From an uncultured bacterium (GTDB lineage: Bacteria; Actinomycetota; Coriobacteriia; Coriobacteriales; Coriobacteriaceae): a stretch of 64,000 nt of DNA. Each line of letters starts with the position of its first letter. Within the stretch, counting starts at the first letter, position 1. Position numbers and translations under genes: made by a program. Shown here in pieces: positions 45,244 through 55,800 of the stretch. Below the pieces are notes generated by a model. The model did not search any database. It was given only the letters and a program-made list of their open reading frames with translations, and had not been told where the DNA came from. The DNA is taken from contig CAJMMD010000003.1 of assembly GCA_905214465.1 (NCBI GenBank), positions 1-64,000 on the forward strand, read 5' to 3'.

Positions 45244-48200
45244 TTAGCGCCCGTCGCCGCCCAGCAGCGCCAGAACATCTTCGCGGGTAAACAGCGCCGA
45301 CAAGATGCCGTCGCCGCCGAGCACGCTGTTGACCAGGTCGCGCTTGGACTCCTGCATCTGCATGATGCGCTCCTCGATCGTGTCCTTGGCGATGAGCTTG
45401 TACACGGTCACGGTATGTTGCTGGCCAATACGATGCGCGCGGTCGGTCGCTTGGTCCTGCGCCGCCACGTTCCACCACGGGTCGTAGTGGATGACCACGT
45501 CGGCCGCCGTCAGGTTAAGGCCCACGCCGCCCGCCTTGAGCGAAATCAAAAAGACCGGGACCTCGCCCGCTTGGAACTGCGCGACCATCTTGGCGCGGCT
45601 CTCCTTAGACGAAGCGCCCGTGAGCTTAAGGAAGGCGATGTCCTCCTTGGCCAAGCGCTTACCGATGATATCGAGCATACCCGTAAACTGGCTGAACAAC
45701 AGGATGCGATGCCCGCCGTCGAGTGCGCCGTGCACGAGCTCCATACACGTATCGAGCTTTGCGCTCCCCGCCTTGTAATCCTCGTAGTGTAGACGTGGGT
45801 CGCAGCAGATCTGGCGCAGCTTGGTGAGCTCGGCGAGCACCTTGAGCTTGTCCTTCTTAAACTCCCCAGCCTCGCGGTGCTGCACCTGCTGGGCGATGCG
45901 GTCCTGGTTGGCCAGGTAGAGCTTGCGTTGCTCGCCGGTAAGCTGTGCCATGACGGTGTCCTCGATCTTCTCGGGCAGGTCGGCCACCACGTCTTCCTTA
46001 ACACGGCGCAGCACAAACGGCGACACGAGCGCCTGCAGGCGAGCGGCGCTATCGCCCTCGGCATGCTCGACGGGGCTCTCAAAGCGCTTGGCAAACGACT
46101 CGCGCGTCCCCAAAAGGCCCGGCATCAAAAAGTCGAAGATGCTCCAGAGCTCGGACAGGCGGTTTTCGATGGGCGTGCCCGTCAGGGCAAAGCGCACGCC
46201 GGCAGGCAGGCGCTTGGCAGCGCGCGCCACCTGCGTGAGCGGATTTTTAATGTACTGTGCCTCATCGAGCACCACGCGGGCAAAATCCTGCTCGACGTAC
46301 TCATCGATATCGCGCCGCATAAGGTCATACGACGTTACGACCACGTTATGCTCGGCCACGCCGGCAATCTGTACACGACGTTGAGCCTTGGCACCCACAA
46401 TGGCGCACACATCGAGCGACGGGGCAAAGCGCTCCAGCTCGGCAGTCCAGTTGTACACGAGTGAGGCCGGGCATACCACGAGCGTGGGCTTGGTGTCCCC
46501 CGCCTCCACGCGCGCCAGGATATGCGCGATCATCTGGAGCGTTTTGCCCAGGCCCATGTCGTCGGCCAAGATGCCGCCAAGGCCCAGGTGTTCGAGCGAG
46601 CCGAGCCACTGGTATCCGTCGACCTGGTAGCCGCGCATCGTTGCCTTGAGCGATGCCGGCACCGTAAAGTCCATCTTGCCGAGCGTGTCCAGGCGCTCGA
46701 CGGTGCGGCGGAACGCAGCGTCGCGATCGGCCTCGAGCGCGGGCGTGCGCGCGAGCATGCTATCGACGAACAGGGTGCTCGACGCGGGAAGCGACACGCC
46801 GTCGAGCAGGTCGACGGCATCGACACCCAGGTCCTCGGCGAGACCAAACGCGGCTCGGGCGCCCTCGTCCAGGCGAATGATGTCGCCGGACGTAAGGCGC
46901 GCAAACGTTTGATGACGCTTGTACGAATCGAGATAGATGGCAAGGTCTGCCGCCGAAAGGCCGCTCGCGCCCAGTTCGACGTCGAGCAGGTTACTCTTGA
47001 CGGTCGCACGCACCGAAAGCTTGGGCGCAGGGCGGACCGAGACCTGGCGCAAGCGGTCGCTGAGCATGACCTCGCCCAACTCGGACAGGGCAGACAGGCC
47101 CTCGGTCAGCAAGTGGAACAGGCTCTCGTCATCGCGTTCCTCAAACGCTAGGCCGCCCTCGTGGAAATCGAAGTACAGGGCCGCCGTGTCCATAACGCGA
47201 AACTCCGCCACCTCGTCGCGCGGCGGAACGCCCGGGCGCCGCTCTTCGAAGGGGCTGCCCGGAGCGCCCAGACTAAAGAGATCTGCCGACCAGTCGCCGT
47301 AGGTAACCGTAACTTTGCAGGTCACGAGCCCATCGTCGACGCCAATCGCCATGGCAAAGCTCGGCTCGGGCGCCACGGTATCGAGCGCAGCGGGCGCGGT
47401 AAGGTCGGTGTAGTCGCGCAAAATGGGCAGCACCATACGACAGAACTCCCCCACCTGCTCGGCGGCGATATGGACCGGCGTGCGACAGGGCAGCAAGCGC
47501 GATAGAAACGGCGCCGCATGCTGGGCAAACGCTACATCGGTACGGCGCGCACGGCGGGTGTCGACCAGATAGGCAACGTCGCCCGAAGCAAAGCAGTATG
47601 CATCGGCCGGCAGGCGTAGATCGTAGCTGCCACCAGCCGCCGGCGCGATTTTGGCGGCAAGGAGCGGTGGGCGCTTAGACAGCGCCTCGTCCGCCCCTTC
47701 CGGAGGCATCTCAACCGCCACGTCATAGGTGCGATGCGTCGTCGTCCCCCGCGACCAGGCGGGCTCAAAAGAGATAGTCTTGCCGCGCAACAGGTCCAGC
47801 ACATATACGATGCTATGCTCGGACAGCGGTAACTGACGCTCGGCGACAAAACCGCTGCGTGCAAAGTCGTACGACGCCGAACGCGAGCTTGTGATGTCAT
47901 CGAGATAGGCAACTGTCGTCACGACAAGGTTGAGCAGCTTTGTCGACACGTCTTCGAAGGCTTCGGGCGTATGGACAAACGTGAGCTTCTTGCCGTACGA
48001 GAACGTACCGCCTCGGACATAGGCGTCGGCCATGCCGTCGATATCCTTGACCACGTAGGACACCGAACCGCAGCGAATGCGGAACTCGAGCGCCCAGCTA
48101 AAGCGGTCAGCGAACAGCGGATTGTAGTACGGCACCAGCGAAGGCTCCAACGCCGCTTTGGGGGCGTCGGGATCAACGGCACCGGCAAGCTTGCGGCGCA

Positions 48201-48708
48201 TGCTCGCCAGCTCATCCATGCGCGCGTCCGAAAGATCGGAGAGCGCCGCCATGAGGCTCGGGCTCGTGGGGACGGGCGCCGGAAAGGGAAAGTTGGGGTT
48301 GACGGCCGGCGCTTTGGGCGCGGTGCGAACGGGCTGTTTCGGCTGCGCCGTAAACGTGCGGACCGGCGTGCGCAAACCTTCGACGGGCTCGGCGCCGCTG
48401 GCATCCAAATACGCCAGAGCCGTGGCAATAGCGTGCTTGCACATACCGGGGTAACGATAGGCGGCGGGGCAATCGCAGTCGTAGTCAATCACCTCGTGCT
48501 CGTCCATGTCGAGCGCCACGTGCGTCTTGTACAGGTCGCCGCGCGAACCGCGCACCGAGCCCTCAACCGTCACGTTTTTGGAGAAGCGCGAGCCGCTGTC
48601 CTCAATCGACAGCACGGCGCCGTTGAGCATGAGCGAGCGGCCCTTCATAAAGGTGCCGCTCAGCGCCGCCTCTTTCCGGAGCGCCTGCACAAACGTCCCC
48701 TGTGCCAT
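45244..48708 (-). CDS. SWIM zinc-finger SNF2-family helicase/translocase
   Basis: A 1,154-residue protein: SWIM zinc finger near the N-terminus (CDCPAAYRYPGMCKH, C-x-C...C-x-H, about 75), a long middle region with beta-rich segments (about 150-650), then a SNF2 ATPase: Walker A DDMGLGKTLQM (about 715), DEAQYIKN, TGTPIENRLSELW, and helicase C with FSQFTGMLD and DRAHRIGQQHTV (about 1100). Such proteins translocate on duplex DNA, with roles in repair or transcription remodelling (RapA-like). The start follows TGGAGG. It lies downstream of dnaE, separated by a long inverted repeat. Confidence 0.92.
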   Translation of the reverse strand: MAQGTFVQALRKEAALSGTFMKGRSLMLNGAVLSIEDSGSRFSKNVTVEGSVRGSRGDLYKTHVALDMDEHEVIDYDCDCPAAYRYPGMCKHAIATALAYLDASGAEPVEGLRTPVRTFTAQPKQPVRTAPKAPAVNPNFPFPAPVPTSPSLMAALSDLSDARMDELASMRRKLAGAVDPDAPKAALEPSLVPYYNPLFADRFSWALEFRIRCGSVSYVVKDIDGMADAYVRGGTFSYGKKLTFVHTPEAFEDVSTKLLNLVVTTVAYLDDITSSRSASYDFARSGFVAERQLPLSEHSIVYVLDLLRGKTISFEPAWSRGTTTHRTYDVAVEMPPEGADEALSKRPPLLAAKIAPAAGGSYDLRLPADAYCFASGDVAYLVDTRRARRTDVAFAQHAAPFLSRLLPCRTPVHIAAEQVGEFCRMVLPILRDYTDLTAPAALDTVAPEPSFAMAIGVDDGLVTCKVTVTYGDWSADLFSLGAPGSPFEERRPGVPPRDEVAEFRVMDTAALYFDFHEGGLAFEERDDESLFHLLTEGLSALSELGEVMLSDRLRQVSVRPAPKLSVRATVKSNLLDVELGASGLSAADLAIYLDSYKRHQTFARLTSGDIIRLDEGARAAFGLAEDLGVDAVDLLDGVSLPASSTLFVDSMLARTPALEADRDAAFRRTVERLDTLGKMDFTVPASLKATMRGYQVDGYQWLGSLEHLGLGGILADDMGLGKTLQMIAHILARVEAGDTKPTLVVCPASLVYNWTAELERFAPSLDVCAIVGAKAQRRVQIAGVAEHNVVVTSYDLMRRDIDEYVEQDFARVVLDEAQYIKNPLTQVARAAKRLPAGVRFALTGTPIENRLSELWSIFDFLMPGLLGTRESFAKRFESPVEHAEGDSAARLQALVSPFVLRRVKEDVVADLPEKIEDTVMAQLTGEQRKLYLANQDRIAQQVQHREAGEFKKDKLKVLAELTKLRQICCDPRLHYEDYKAGSAKLDTCMELVHGALDGGHRILLFSQFTGMLDIIGKRLAKEDIAFLKLTGASSKESRAKMVAQFQAGEVPVFLISLKAGGVGLNLTAADVVIHYDPWWNVAAQDQATDRAHRIGQQHTVTVYKLIAKDTIEERIMQMQESKRDLVNSVLGGDGILSALFTREDVLALLGGDGR

Positions 48709-48728
48709 CACTTCCTCCAATCCACACA

Positions 48729-48855
48729 GGGTAGCTAATTTGGGACGGGGCTATTTTAGCTACCCCCATATGTCGGTTGAGATGTATTCCGACCCCGACT
48801 CATTCGCCGTCAGCCAAAGGGTAGCTAAAATAGCCCCGTCCCAAATTAGCTACCC
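48729..48855. repeat. Long perfect inverted repeat between dnaE and SNF2 gene
   Basis: Arms of 37 bp (48729-48765 and 48819-48855; gggtagctaatttggga...) are perfect inverted copies around a 53-base centre. Each arm is itself bounded by gggtagcta/tagctaccc. The centre contains no ORF. It would form a very stable hairpin in the dnaE-SNF2 transcript and may stop it, though no T run follows. Confidence 0.8.
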
Positions 48856-48868
48856 CGGCAAAATCATT

Positions 48869-51800
48869 TTAGATAACCGTCACTCTGCCTTGGTTACCCA
48901 CGATAGCCTTTGCCTCGGCCAGCAGCGGAATCGAGCGCGCGTTGACCTTGGCAGGTACCTCGGCGCGCAGCACGCGCCCGTCCACCTGCTCGATAAAGAT
49001 CTCCACGCGGTCGCCGCCCGGGTTAGTGGTGAGCACCGTGGCCAGGCGCGCCATATTGCCCTGGCTAAAGCGGCTGTTGGGCACCATGACCTCAAAGACC
49101 TTGGGCTTGTTTTTCTCCTCGCTAAGCTCCAGCGGCACAATCTCCTGCGCGATGATCTGGTCGCCGCGGTCCGAGCGCTCGAGCTTGCCCTTAATGCGCA
49201 CAAACGCATCGGACAGCTGCGCGCCGGTCTCGGGATCGACCTCACCGTACAGGTACCCCTCGGCCTCCTTGTAGGTCTTGGGGAACACCACGACCGTGGC
49301 CTCGCCTTCCATGTCCTCGAGCTGCACGATACCCATGGGGTCGCCGTTTTTGGTCACGCGCTTGGACACGCTCGAGACCATACCGGCCCACCACAGTGCC
49401 TTGCCCTCGGGAATCTCCTGGTTGATGGTGCCGCCCGTGGGGTTCTGCACTTCGTAGCCGGTGTCGATCTGCGAGAACGAGAAGTCGCGCGCTTTGCTGA
49501 GCGCATACTCAAACGGGCGCAGCGGGTGGTCCGAGACATAGATGCCCAGAACTTCCTTCTCCTGGCTCAGCTTAAGGTGGCGGTCCCATTCCTGGCCATC
49601 CGGATCGGGCACGCTGACCTCAAAGCCCGAGCCCTCAACATCGCCAAACATATCAAAGAACGACGTCTGGCCACTCGCGCGATCCTTCTGGCGCTTTACC
49701 GCGGCATCGATGATGTTCTCGGGGTTGTTCTTGTCCACAAAGTGCATCATCTGGCGACGCGGATACCCCGTGGAGTCGAAGGCGCCTGCCTTGATGAGCG
49801 ATTCGATCACGCGACGGTTGGCCTGGCTCGAGTCCACACGCTCGACAAAGTCGTGCAGCGTCTTAAACGGGCCGCCCGCCTCGCGCTCGGCGATAATCGC
49901 CTGCGCCACGCCGGTGCCCACGCCGCGGATGCCGGCCAGACCAAAGCGCACGCCCTCCTTGGTAGCCGTGAACTCGGTACCGGACTCGTTGACATCTGGC
50001 GAAAGCACGGGGATGCCGTCGTGACGGCACGCCGAGACGTAGTGAACGATCTTGTCGGTCTTGCCCGTATAGGACGTCAGAACGGCCGCCATGTACTCGT
50101 GCGGATAGTGCGCCTTGAGCCACGCCGTCTGCATAACCAGGATGGCGTAGCCGGCGGAGTGCGACTTGTTGAAGGCGTAGGACGCGAACTCGAGAACATC
50201 GTCCCAAATCTTCTGGGCGACCTCGCGCGTATAGTTGTTCTTGATAGCGCCGTTCATCCAGTGATCGTAGGTGGTCTCGTCCGAGCCATCCTCCCAGTGC
50301 AGCACCGTCGACGTGAGCAGCTTGATCTTTTTCTTAGCCACGGGCTTACGGATACGCGAGTCCGATTCGCCCTTGGAAAAGCCGCACATCTCGACGGAGA
50401 TGAGCATAACCTGCTCCTGGTAGACCATGGTGCCGTAGGTTTCGCCCAGAATGTCGTCCAGGCGGTCGTCGTAGGAGACGGCCGGCTCCTTGCCGTTCAT
50501 ACGGTTGATGTAGGACGAAACCATGCCGGCGCCCAGCGGGCCCGGGCGGTACAGAGCGATCAATGCCACGACGTGCTTGTACTCGGTGGGCTTCATGTTC
50601 TTGATCGTGGCCGTCATGCCGGCGGACTCGACCTGGAAGACGCCGGCGGTGTGGCCGGAACCCATGAGCTTGAAGATCTCGGGATCGTCAAAGGGAATCT
50701 CTTCCTCTTTGATGTCGATGCCGAAGTTCTTTTTGATGTTTGCCTTGGCCTTGGAGATAACCGTCAGCGTGCGCAGACCCAGGAAGTCCATCTTGAGCAG
50801 GCCCATGTCGGCGACAGTATGGCCCTCGTACTGGGTAATCTCGACGCCGCCCTTGGTGTCGAGCTTGGTGGGCACGTGCTCGTTGACGGGATCGCGGCAG
50901 ATCAGAACGGCGCACGCGTGCACGCCCTCGCCACGGGTGAGACCCTCGATCGAGAGTGCCGTGTCGATGATGCGGCGGGCGTCGTCGTCCTTTTTATAGG
51001 CCTCGGCAAAATCGGGGTTAAACAGATCCTCTTTGCCGGGTTGTTTGTCGAGCACCTGCTTGAGCTTGACCTTGGGGTCGCTCGAGACCATCTTGGACAG
51101 GCGCTGGCCCATGTAGACCGGGTAGTCCAGGACGCGCGCGGCGTCGTTGATGGCCTGCTTGGCCTTAATGGTCGAGTAGGTGATGACGTGGGTGACCTTC
51201 TCGGGGCCGTAGAGCTGACGAACGTGCTCCACGACCTCGAGGCGCCGCTCATCGTCGAAGTCCATATCGATATCGGGCATCTCGGTACGCTGCGGGGACA
51301 GGAACCTCTCGAACATCAAGCCGTTCTCGAGCGGGTCGAACGCGGTGATGTTCATGGCGTAGGCGACGATAGCGCCGGCGGCCGAGCCACGGCCGGGGCC
51401 GACGCCGATGCCGTTGTCCTTGGCCCATTGCACGTACTCGGCGACGATCAAGAAGTAGGCGGCAAAGCCCTTGTCGCAGATGACCTTGTATTCGTACTCA
51501 AAGCGCTCTTTGATGTTGACGCCGCCGATCTCGCGCGTGGCCCAGTCGTCACCGTAGTGCTGGCGCAGGCCCTTCTCGCACTCGCGGCGGAACTGGCTCT
51601 CGTGCGTCTCGCCGGGATCGAGCAACGGGAAGCGCGGCAGGATGATGGAGTCCCAGTCCAGCTCCACGTAGCACTTGTCGGCGATCTCGAGCGTGTTGTC
51701 GCAGGCTTCGGGGCAATACGGGAACATCGCCCGCATCTCCTCCTCGGTCTTCATATAGAACTCCGAGCCGGTCATGCGCATGCGGTTGGGGTCGTCGACC

Positions 51801-52672
51801 TTGGCGTTCATGCCGATGCACATAATGACGTCCTGTACGGGCGCGTCCTCGCGACGCAGGTAGTGGAAGTCGTTGGTGGCGATGACCTTGACACCCACCT
51901 GCTTGGCGATATCGATGAGCGTGCGGTCCATCTGCTCGTCGGTCAGGCCGTTGTCGGTGGTGATGCCGTGTTCCTGGATCTCGATGTAGAAGTCGCCTGG
52001 CTCGAAGGTGTCACGGAAGGTCTCGGCCCACTTGATGGCGCCCTCCATGTCACCGCGGTCGATGTACTTGGGAATGATGCCCGCGATGCAGGCGCTTGTG
52101 CAGATCATGCCCTTGGCATGGCGACGCAGGTTGTCGAGCGTCACACGCGGCTTGTAGTAAAAGCCCTGCACGGCAGCCTCGGAGACCGTCTGCATCAGGT
52201 TGACGTAGCCCTCCTGGTCCTTGGCCAGAAGAATCATATGGTAGAGCTCGGGCTTATGGTCGCGGGCAAGGGTCTCGTCCGGCGTAAAGTAGACCTCGCA
52301 CCCAAAGATGGGTTTGATGACCAGGGGCGGCTTGAGCTCGTCGATGTTGCCCTTCTCGTCCCACATGGCCATGTCCTTCACATACTGGGCATGCTCGCGC
52401 GGGTTTGCCTCGGGATCGGGCTCCACCAGCTCGTCGCGGCGGTCCTTTTCCAAGAAGGCCTTGTCGTGGCTCCAGGTTTTGTACTCGGGCGTGTTGTGGT
52501 TGACGGCGTCGCATGCCAGCGCCAGATCGGGCACGCCATACATGTAGCCGTGGTCGGTAATGGCGACGGCGGGCATGCCCAGCTCTACGGCACGGTTGAC
52601 CATATCCTGGATACGGGTTGCGCCGTCGAGCATGGAGAAGACAGTGTGATTGTGCAGATGGACGAATGCCAT
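48869..52672 (-). CDS. dnaE: DNA polymerase III subunit alpha
   Basis: The 1,267-residue replicative polymerase: N-terminal PHP domain (HLHNHTVFSMLDG), polymerase core with catalytic acidic motif MPDIDMDFDDERR (about 440) and the ALYRPGPLGAG finger region, tandem helix-hairpin-helix (AGIRGVGTGVAQAI), an OB-fold segment (EATVVVFPKTYKEAE) and a C-terminal tail. Length is as usual for actinobacterial DnaE1. It has no proofreading exonuclease domain, as is normal for DnaE. GGAG lies nine bases before the ATG. Confidence 0.97.
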   Translation of the reverse strand: MAFVHLHNHTVFSMLDGATRIQDMVNRAVELGMPAVAITDHGYMYGVPDLALACDAVNHNTPEYKTWSHDKAFLEKDRRDELVEPDPEANPREHAQYVKDMAMWDEKGNIDELKPPLVIKPIFGCEVYFTPDETLARDHKPELYHMILLAKDQEGYVNLMQTVSEAAVQGFYYKPRVTLDNLRRHAKGMICTSACIAGIIPKYIDRGDMEGAIKWAETFRDTFEPGDFYIEIQEHGITTDNGLTDEQMDRTLIDIAKQVGVKVIATNDFHYLRREDAPVQDVIMCIGMNAKVDDPNRMRMTGSEFYMKTEEEMRAMFPYCPEACDNTLEIADKCYVELDWDSIILPRFPLLDPGETHESQFRRECEKGLRQHYGDDWATREIGGVNIKERFEYEYKVICDKGFAAYFLIVAEYVQWAKDNGIGVGPGRGSAAGAIVAYAMNITAFDPLENGLMFERFLSPQRTEMPDIDMDFDDERRLEVVEHVRQLYGPEKVTHVITYSTIKAKQAINDAARVLDYPVYMGQRLSKMVSSDPKVKLKQVLDKQPGKEDLFNPDFAEAYKKDDDARRIIDTALSIEGLTRGEGVHACAVLICRDPVNEHVPTKLDTKGGVEITQYEGHTVADMGLLKMDFLGLRTLTVISKAKANIKKNFGIDIKEEEIPFDDPEIFKLMGSGHTAGVFQVESAGMTATIKNMKPTEYKHVVALIALYRPGPLGAGMVSSYINRMNGKEPAVSYDDRLDDILGETYGTMVYQEQVMLISVEMCGFSKGESDSRIRKPVAKKKIKLLTSTVLHWEDGSDETTYDHWMNGAIKNNYTREVAQKIWDDVLEFASYAFNKSHSAGYAILVMQTAWLKAHYPHEYMAAVLTSYTGKTDKIVHYVSACRHDGIPVLSPDVNESGTEFTATKEGVRFGLAGIRGVGTGVAQAIIAEREAGGPFKTLHDFVERVDSSQANRRVIESLIKAGAFDSTGYPRRQMMHFVDKNNPENIIDAAVKRQKDRASGQTSFFDMFGDVEGSGFEVSVPDPDGQEWDRHLKLSQEKEVLGIYVSDHPLRPFEYALSKARDFSFSQIDTGYEVQNPTGGTINQEIPEGKALWWAGMVSSVSKRVTKNGDPMGIVQLEDMEGEATVVVFPKTYKEAEGYLYGEVDPETGAQLSDAFVRIKGKLERSDRGDQIIAQEIVPLELSEEKNKPKVFEVMVPNSRFSQGNMARLATVLTTNPGGDRVEIFIEQVDGRVLRAEVPAKVNARSIPLLAEAKAIVGNQGRVTVI

Positions 52673-52771
52673 GTGATGAGCTCCGATGCGGGTTCGTGTT
52701 CTGACTGAACGATTTTACCGCACGGCACGGACAGCACCCGAACCTAGCCAAACCAACACGGCTCCTCTTGC

Positions 52772-52838
52772 AGTTGCGGTGAAATGCGGACTGTTTGGCG
52801 GCTTTTTTGGCCAAAAAAGTCCGTATTCCACCGCAAGT
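52772..52838. repeat. Hairpin element with ttgcggtgaaat arms (copy 1)
   Basis: Left arm 52774-52792 (ttgcggtgaaatgcggact) and right arm 52818-52836 pair with two mismatches; inner tttggc/gccaaa pairs too. The arm sequence matches that of the element at 63826-63894, so the two are members of one repeat family. It lies between dnaE and the addA-like gene and may also act as a terminator of the latter. Confidence 0.75.
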
Positions 52839-52848
52839 TATCTGAGGG

Positions 52849-55800
52849 CTAGAGATTGTAGGTGACTACTTGAGGTTCGGCGGGTTCGACGAAGATGGTT
52901 GGATCAGGCTGCTCCACGCGGACGAACTTGACGGTCACCGTCTCAAAGCCCGCCTTGTGCAGAACATCAGCGTAGACGCGCGCCTGCAGGGCGTGCTTCT
53001 CCTGCAGCTGTTCCGGCGTCTCGTCCGGCGTGCCGCCCGTCTTGTAGTCGATGACCAGCGCGCGCGACGGATCGGCCGGGTCGGTTGCCAAAGCATCGAT
53101 GGCGCCCTCGGCATATGCACCGTAGCGGGCAATGTCCTCGTCCTCGCAGCCCAGCGAGAAGAACGGTACCTCGGCACGGACGCACGGCCAGGCAAGCAGC
53201 TCGGCACGGACCGCCGACCCGAGCCAGCGATTCAGGGCAATGTCAAAACGCTCGCGCTGCTCTGGCGTCAGGCGCCACAGGCGCGCCAGCGCATCAGCAC
53301 GCTCAGCGGGCAGCGCATCGGCACCCATCTCGATCAGCCACTGGGAGGCGGCATGGAACGCCGAGCCCAGCGCCATGGGGTTGCCGGCGGGCTCAACGGC
53401 GGCCACGTCTGTATCCGTCATCTCGGAACCATCCGACTCCGCATCATCGCTGGCCTCGTCCATGGGCACGTGTGCCTCGGCGGCACGGTCCTCGGACTCG
53501 GCATGCAGCGCCGCGGCAATTGACGAGTAGCTGTACGAATCGCGCTCCGGATACGGACGGGTGCCCATGCGCACGCCCACTGCCCGGGGATACACAAGCT
53601 CAAACGAATCGGGCTCGGGGTCGGCAGGACCGGGAACGGCGGCGCGGGCATCTGCACCGGCACCCTCCGCCTCCGCATCGCCGCGGACAAGCCTGCCCTC
53701 GGCATCCAGTGAAGCGTTGGCCTCAAACGCCTGCTCGCCAAAGGAAAAGTCCGCGAGCGAAATGAGCTCGTAGTCGCCCGGCTGGGAGTTGTCGAACACC
53801 AGGCGGTCGGCATCGAGCTGCGGCATGTCCAGAGCGTCGGTCGGCAAGATACGGCGCAGCACGTCGTAGGTCAGATCGGTCTCAACGTCGAAGGTCGGCG
53901 CACACAGCTTGCCACGGCTCACGCCGACATCCATCGCCAAGATCACCAACTCGCGCGCACGCGTCATGGCGACGTAGAGCAAGCGGGCCCGCTCCTCGAG
54001 CGAAAGCTGCAGGTCGTCGTTGCGTAGGTGAGCAAATGCCTCGGCGGGAGAACCTGTCGCGCAGACATCCTCCATGAGCTCCGGCGGCAGCCACAGCGAC
54101 GTGCCCTTGCCCTTAAACGCATGCTCAAACTGCTTTTTGACGTCCTCGCCCTTTACGAACGTGCCGTCCGCGAGCTTAACGCCGTCGAAGCGTGCCGGTA
54201 GCGCCACAACCTGCGCACCGCCATCGACGCGACCCATCTGTGCCGCACCCGAGGACTTACGCACGCCAAAGCACTCCGCAACCGCCACGACCGGATATTC
54301 CAGACCCTTGGAGGCGTGCACCGTCATGATGCGCACCGCGCCGTCGCCCTCCTCGTTGAGGGCACCCGGCGCCTCCTTGCCCGCCAGGAAGCGATCGAAG
54401 GCAAGCGCAATGGAGCGCGGCGAGTTACCGAACTCGGCCTCCGCCTCAGCCACGGCGTCGAGCGCCTTGAGCACGTTGGCAGCAATGGCCTTGCCCTCGG
54501 GGCCGCGCTTCGCCAGACGCACGAACCAGCCCGAAGCGTTGACCACGTCGTGCGCGATCGCCGCGAACGAATCACGTCCCACGCGGCGCAGTGCATAGCG
54601 CAGCACCTCGCGGGTGCGCGTCACGAGTGGCAAGCCCTGCAAGCCGGGCACATCGGAATCGCTCATGATGCCCGCATCGATGTTGCGGCGCGACGTCTCC
54701 CCCGTCTGCTCGTCCAGCTTGGTCGCCAGCGCCAAGAATTCCTGAGCGCCGAGCGCAAACATCGGTGAGGCCAGCAGCGGCATAAGACCCTGCACCGTAT
54801 CGGCCGGGTTAGCAAGCGCGCACACCAGGGCACGCACCGTTTGGACCTCGGCAGCCTGGGCAAAGACCGAACCGCCCGCGATGACGCAGTCGAGTCCCTG
54901 GTCGCGGAAAGCCTGGGCATAAACGTCGGCATTGGTCATGCGGCCCAGTAGCAGCACCATGCCGCCCTGGGGCTGGCCCGCTTTAACGAGCGCTTGGAAC
55001 CGCTCTGCGATCGCGCGGGCCTTGGCCTGTGTGCGCTCCTGCGTACTGCCGCCGGCAACAAAGAGGGCCTGACGACGCGAGGCGTCTGCCACCAGCGTGT
55101 CCTTGCGGCCGTCGCTCGCCTCAAGATCCAAAAAGCCCTGCATCAGGCCGCCGTCGTCGCCGTCGAAGACGCGAGCCACATAGCGTAGCACCTCGTCGTG
55201 GCTGCGGAAGTTGCGCACGAGCTTAACGAGCTCGCCAGCAGGGGCGTCGGCCGCGGCAGTCGCCTCGGGCGCGGCAGACGAGCCCACCTTGCGCTCCTGG
55301 CGACGGAACACCTCGACCTCCGCCCCGCGGAAGCGGTAGATCGACTGCTGTGCATCGCCTACGGTACACAACGCGCGCTCCCCCGCACCCGTCAGGTAAC
55401 GGATCAGGTCGACCTGCATCTGATCGGTATCCTGGAACTCATCGATCATGACCATCTTAAAGCGACCCTCGTATGCCGCTCGGATGGCCGGGTAATCGCG
55501 CAGGGCCTCGTAGGCCATGCGCAGCAGATCGTTGTTGTCGAGGGCAGACTGGCCGGCCTTGAGCGCGCGGTACTCAGCCTCTACAGCACGGGCAAGCCCC
55601 ACCAGTGCCTCGAGCGCGGGACCGCCGCAGGCCAGCACGATATTGATAAACGCATCGGCGGCCTCTGCCTTGAGTAGCTCCACCTGCTCCTTAGGGAATG
55701 CCTTGCTCGCGCGCGGCATGGTGCACGACATCATGAGTCGCGCCGCATCGGCCATGGTCTTGCCGCTCGCCTCGAACGCGTCGATGGCATCGAGCGCCGT

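Noticed and set aside
48506..52708. 1,400-codon plus-strand open frame opposite dnaE
   Set aside because: It is antisense to a clear dnaE, rich in His, Val, Leu, Gly and Arg as expected for the complement of GC-rich codons, and matches no protein pattern I know.
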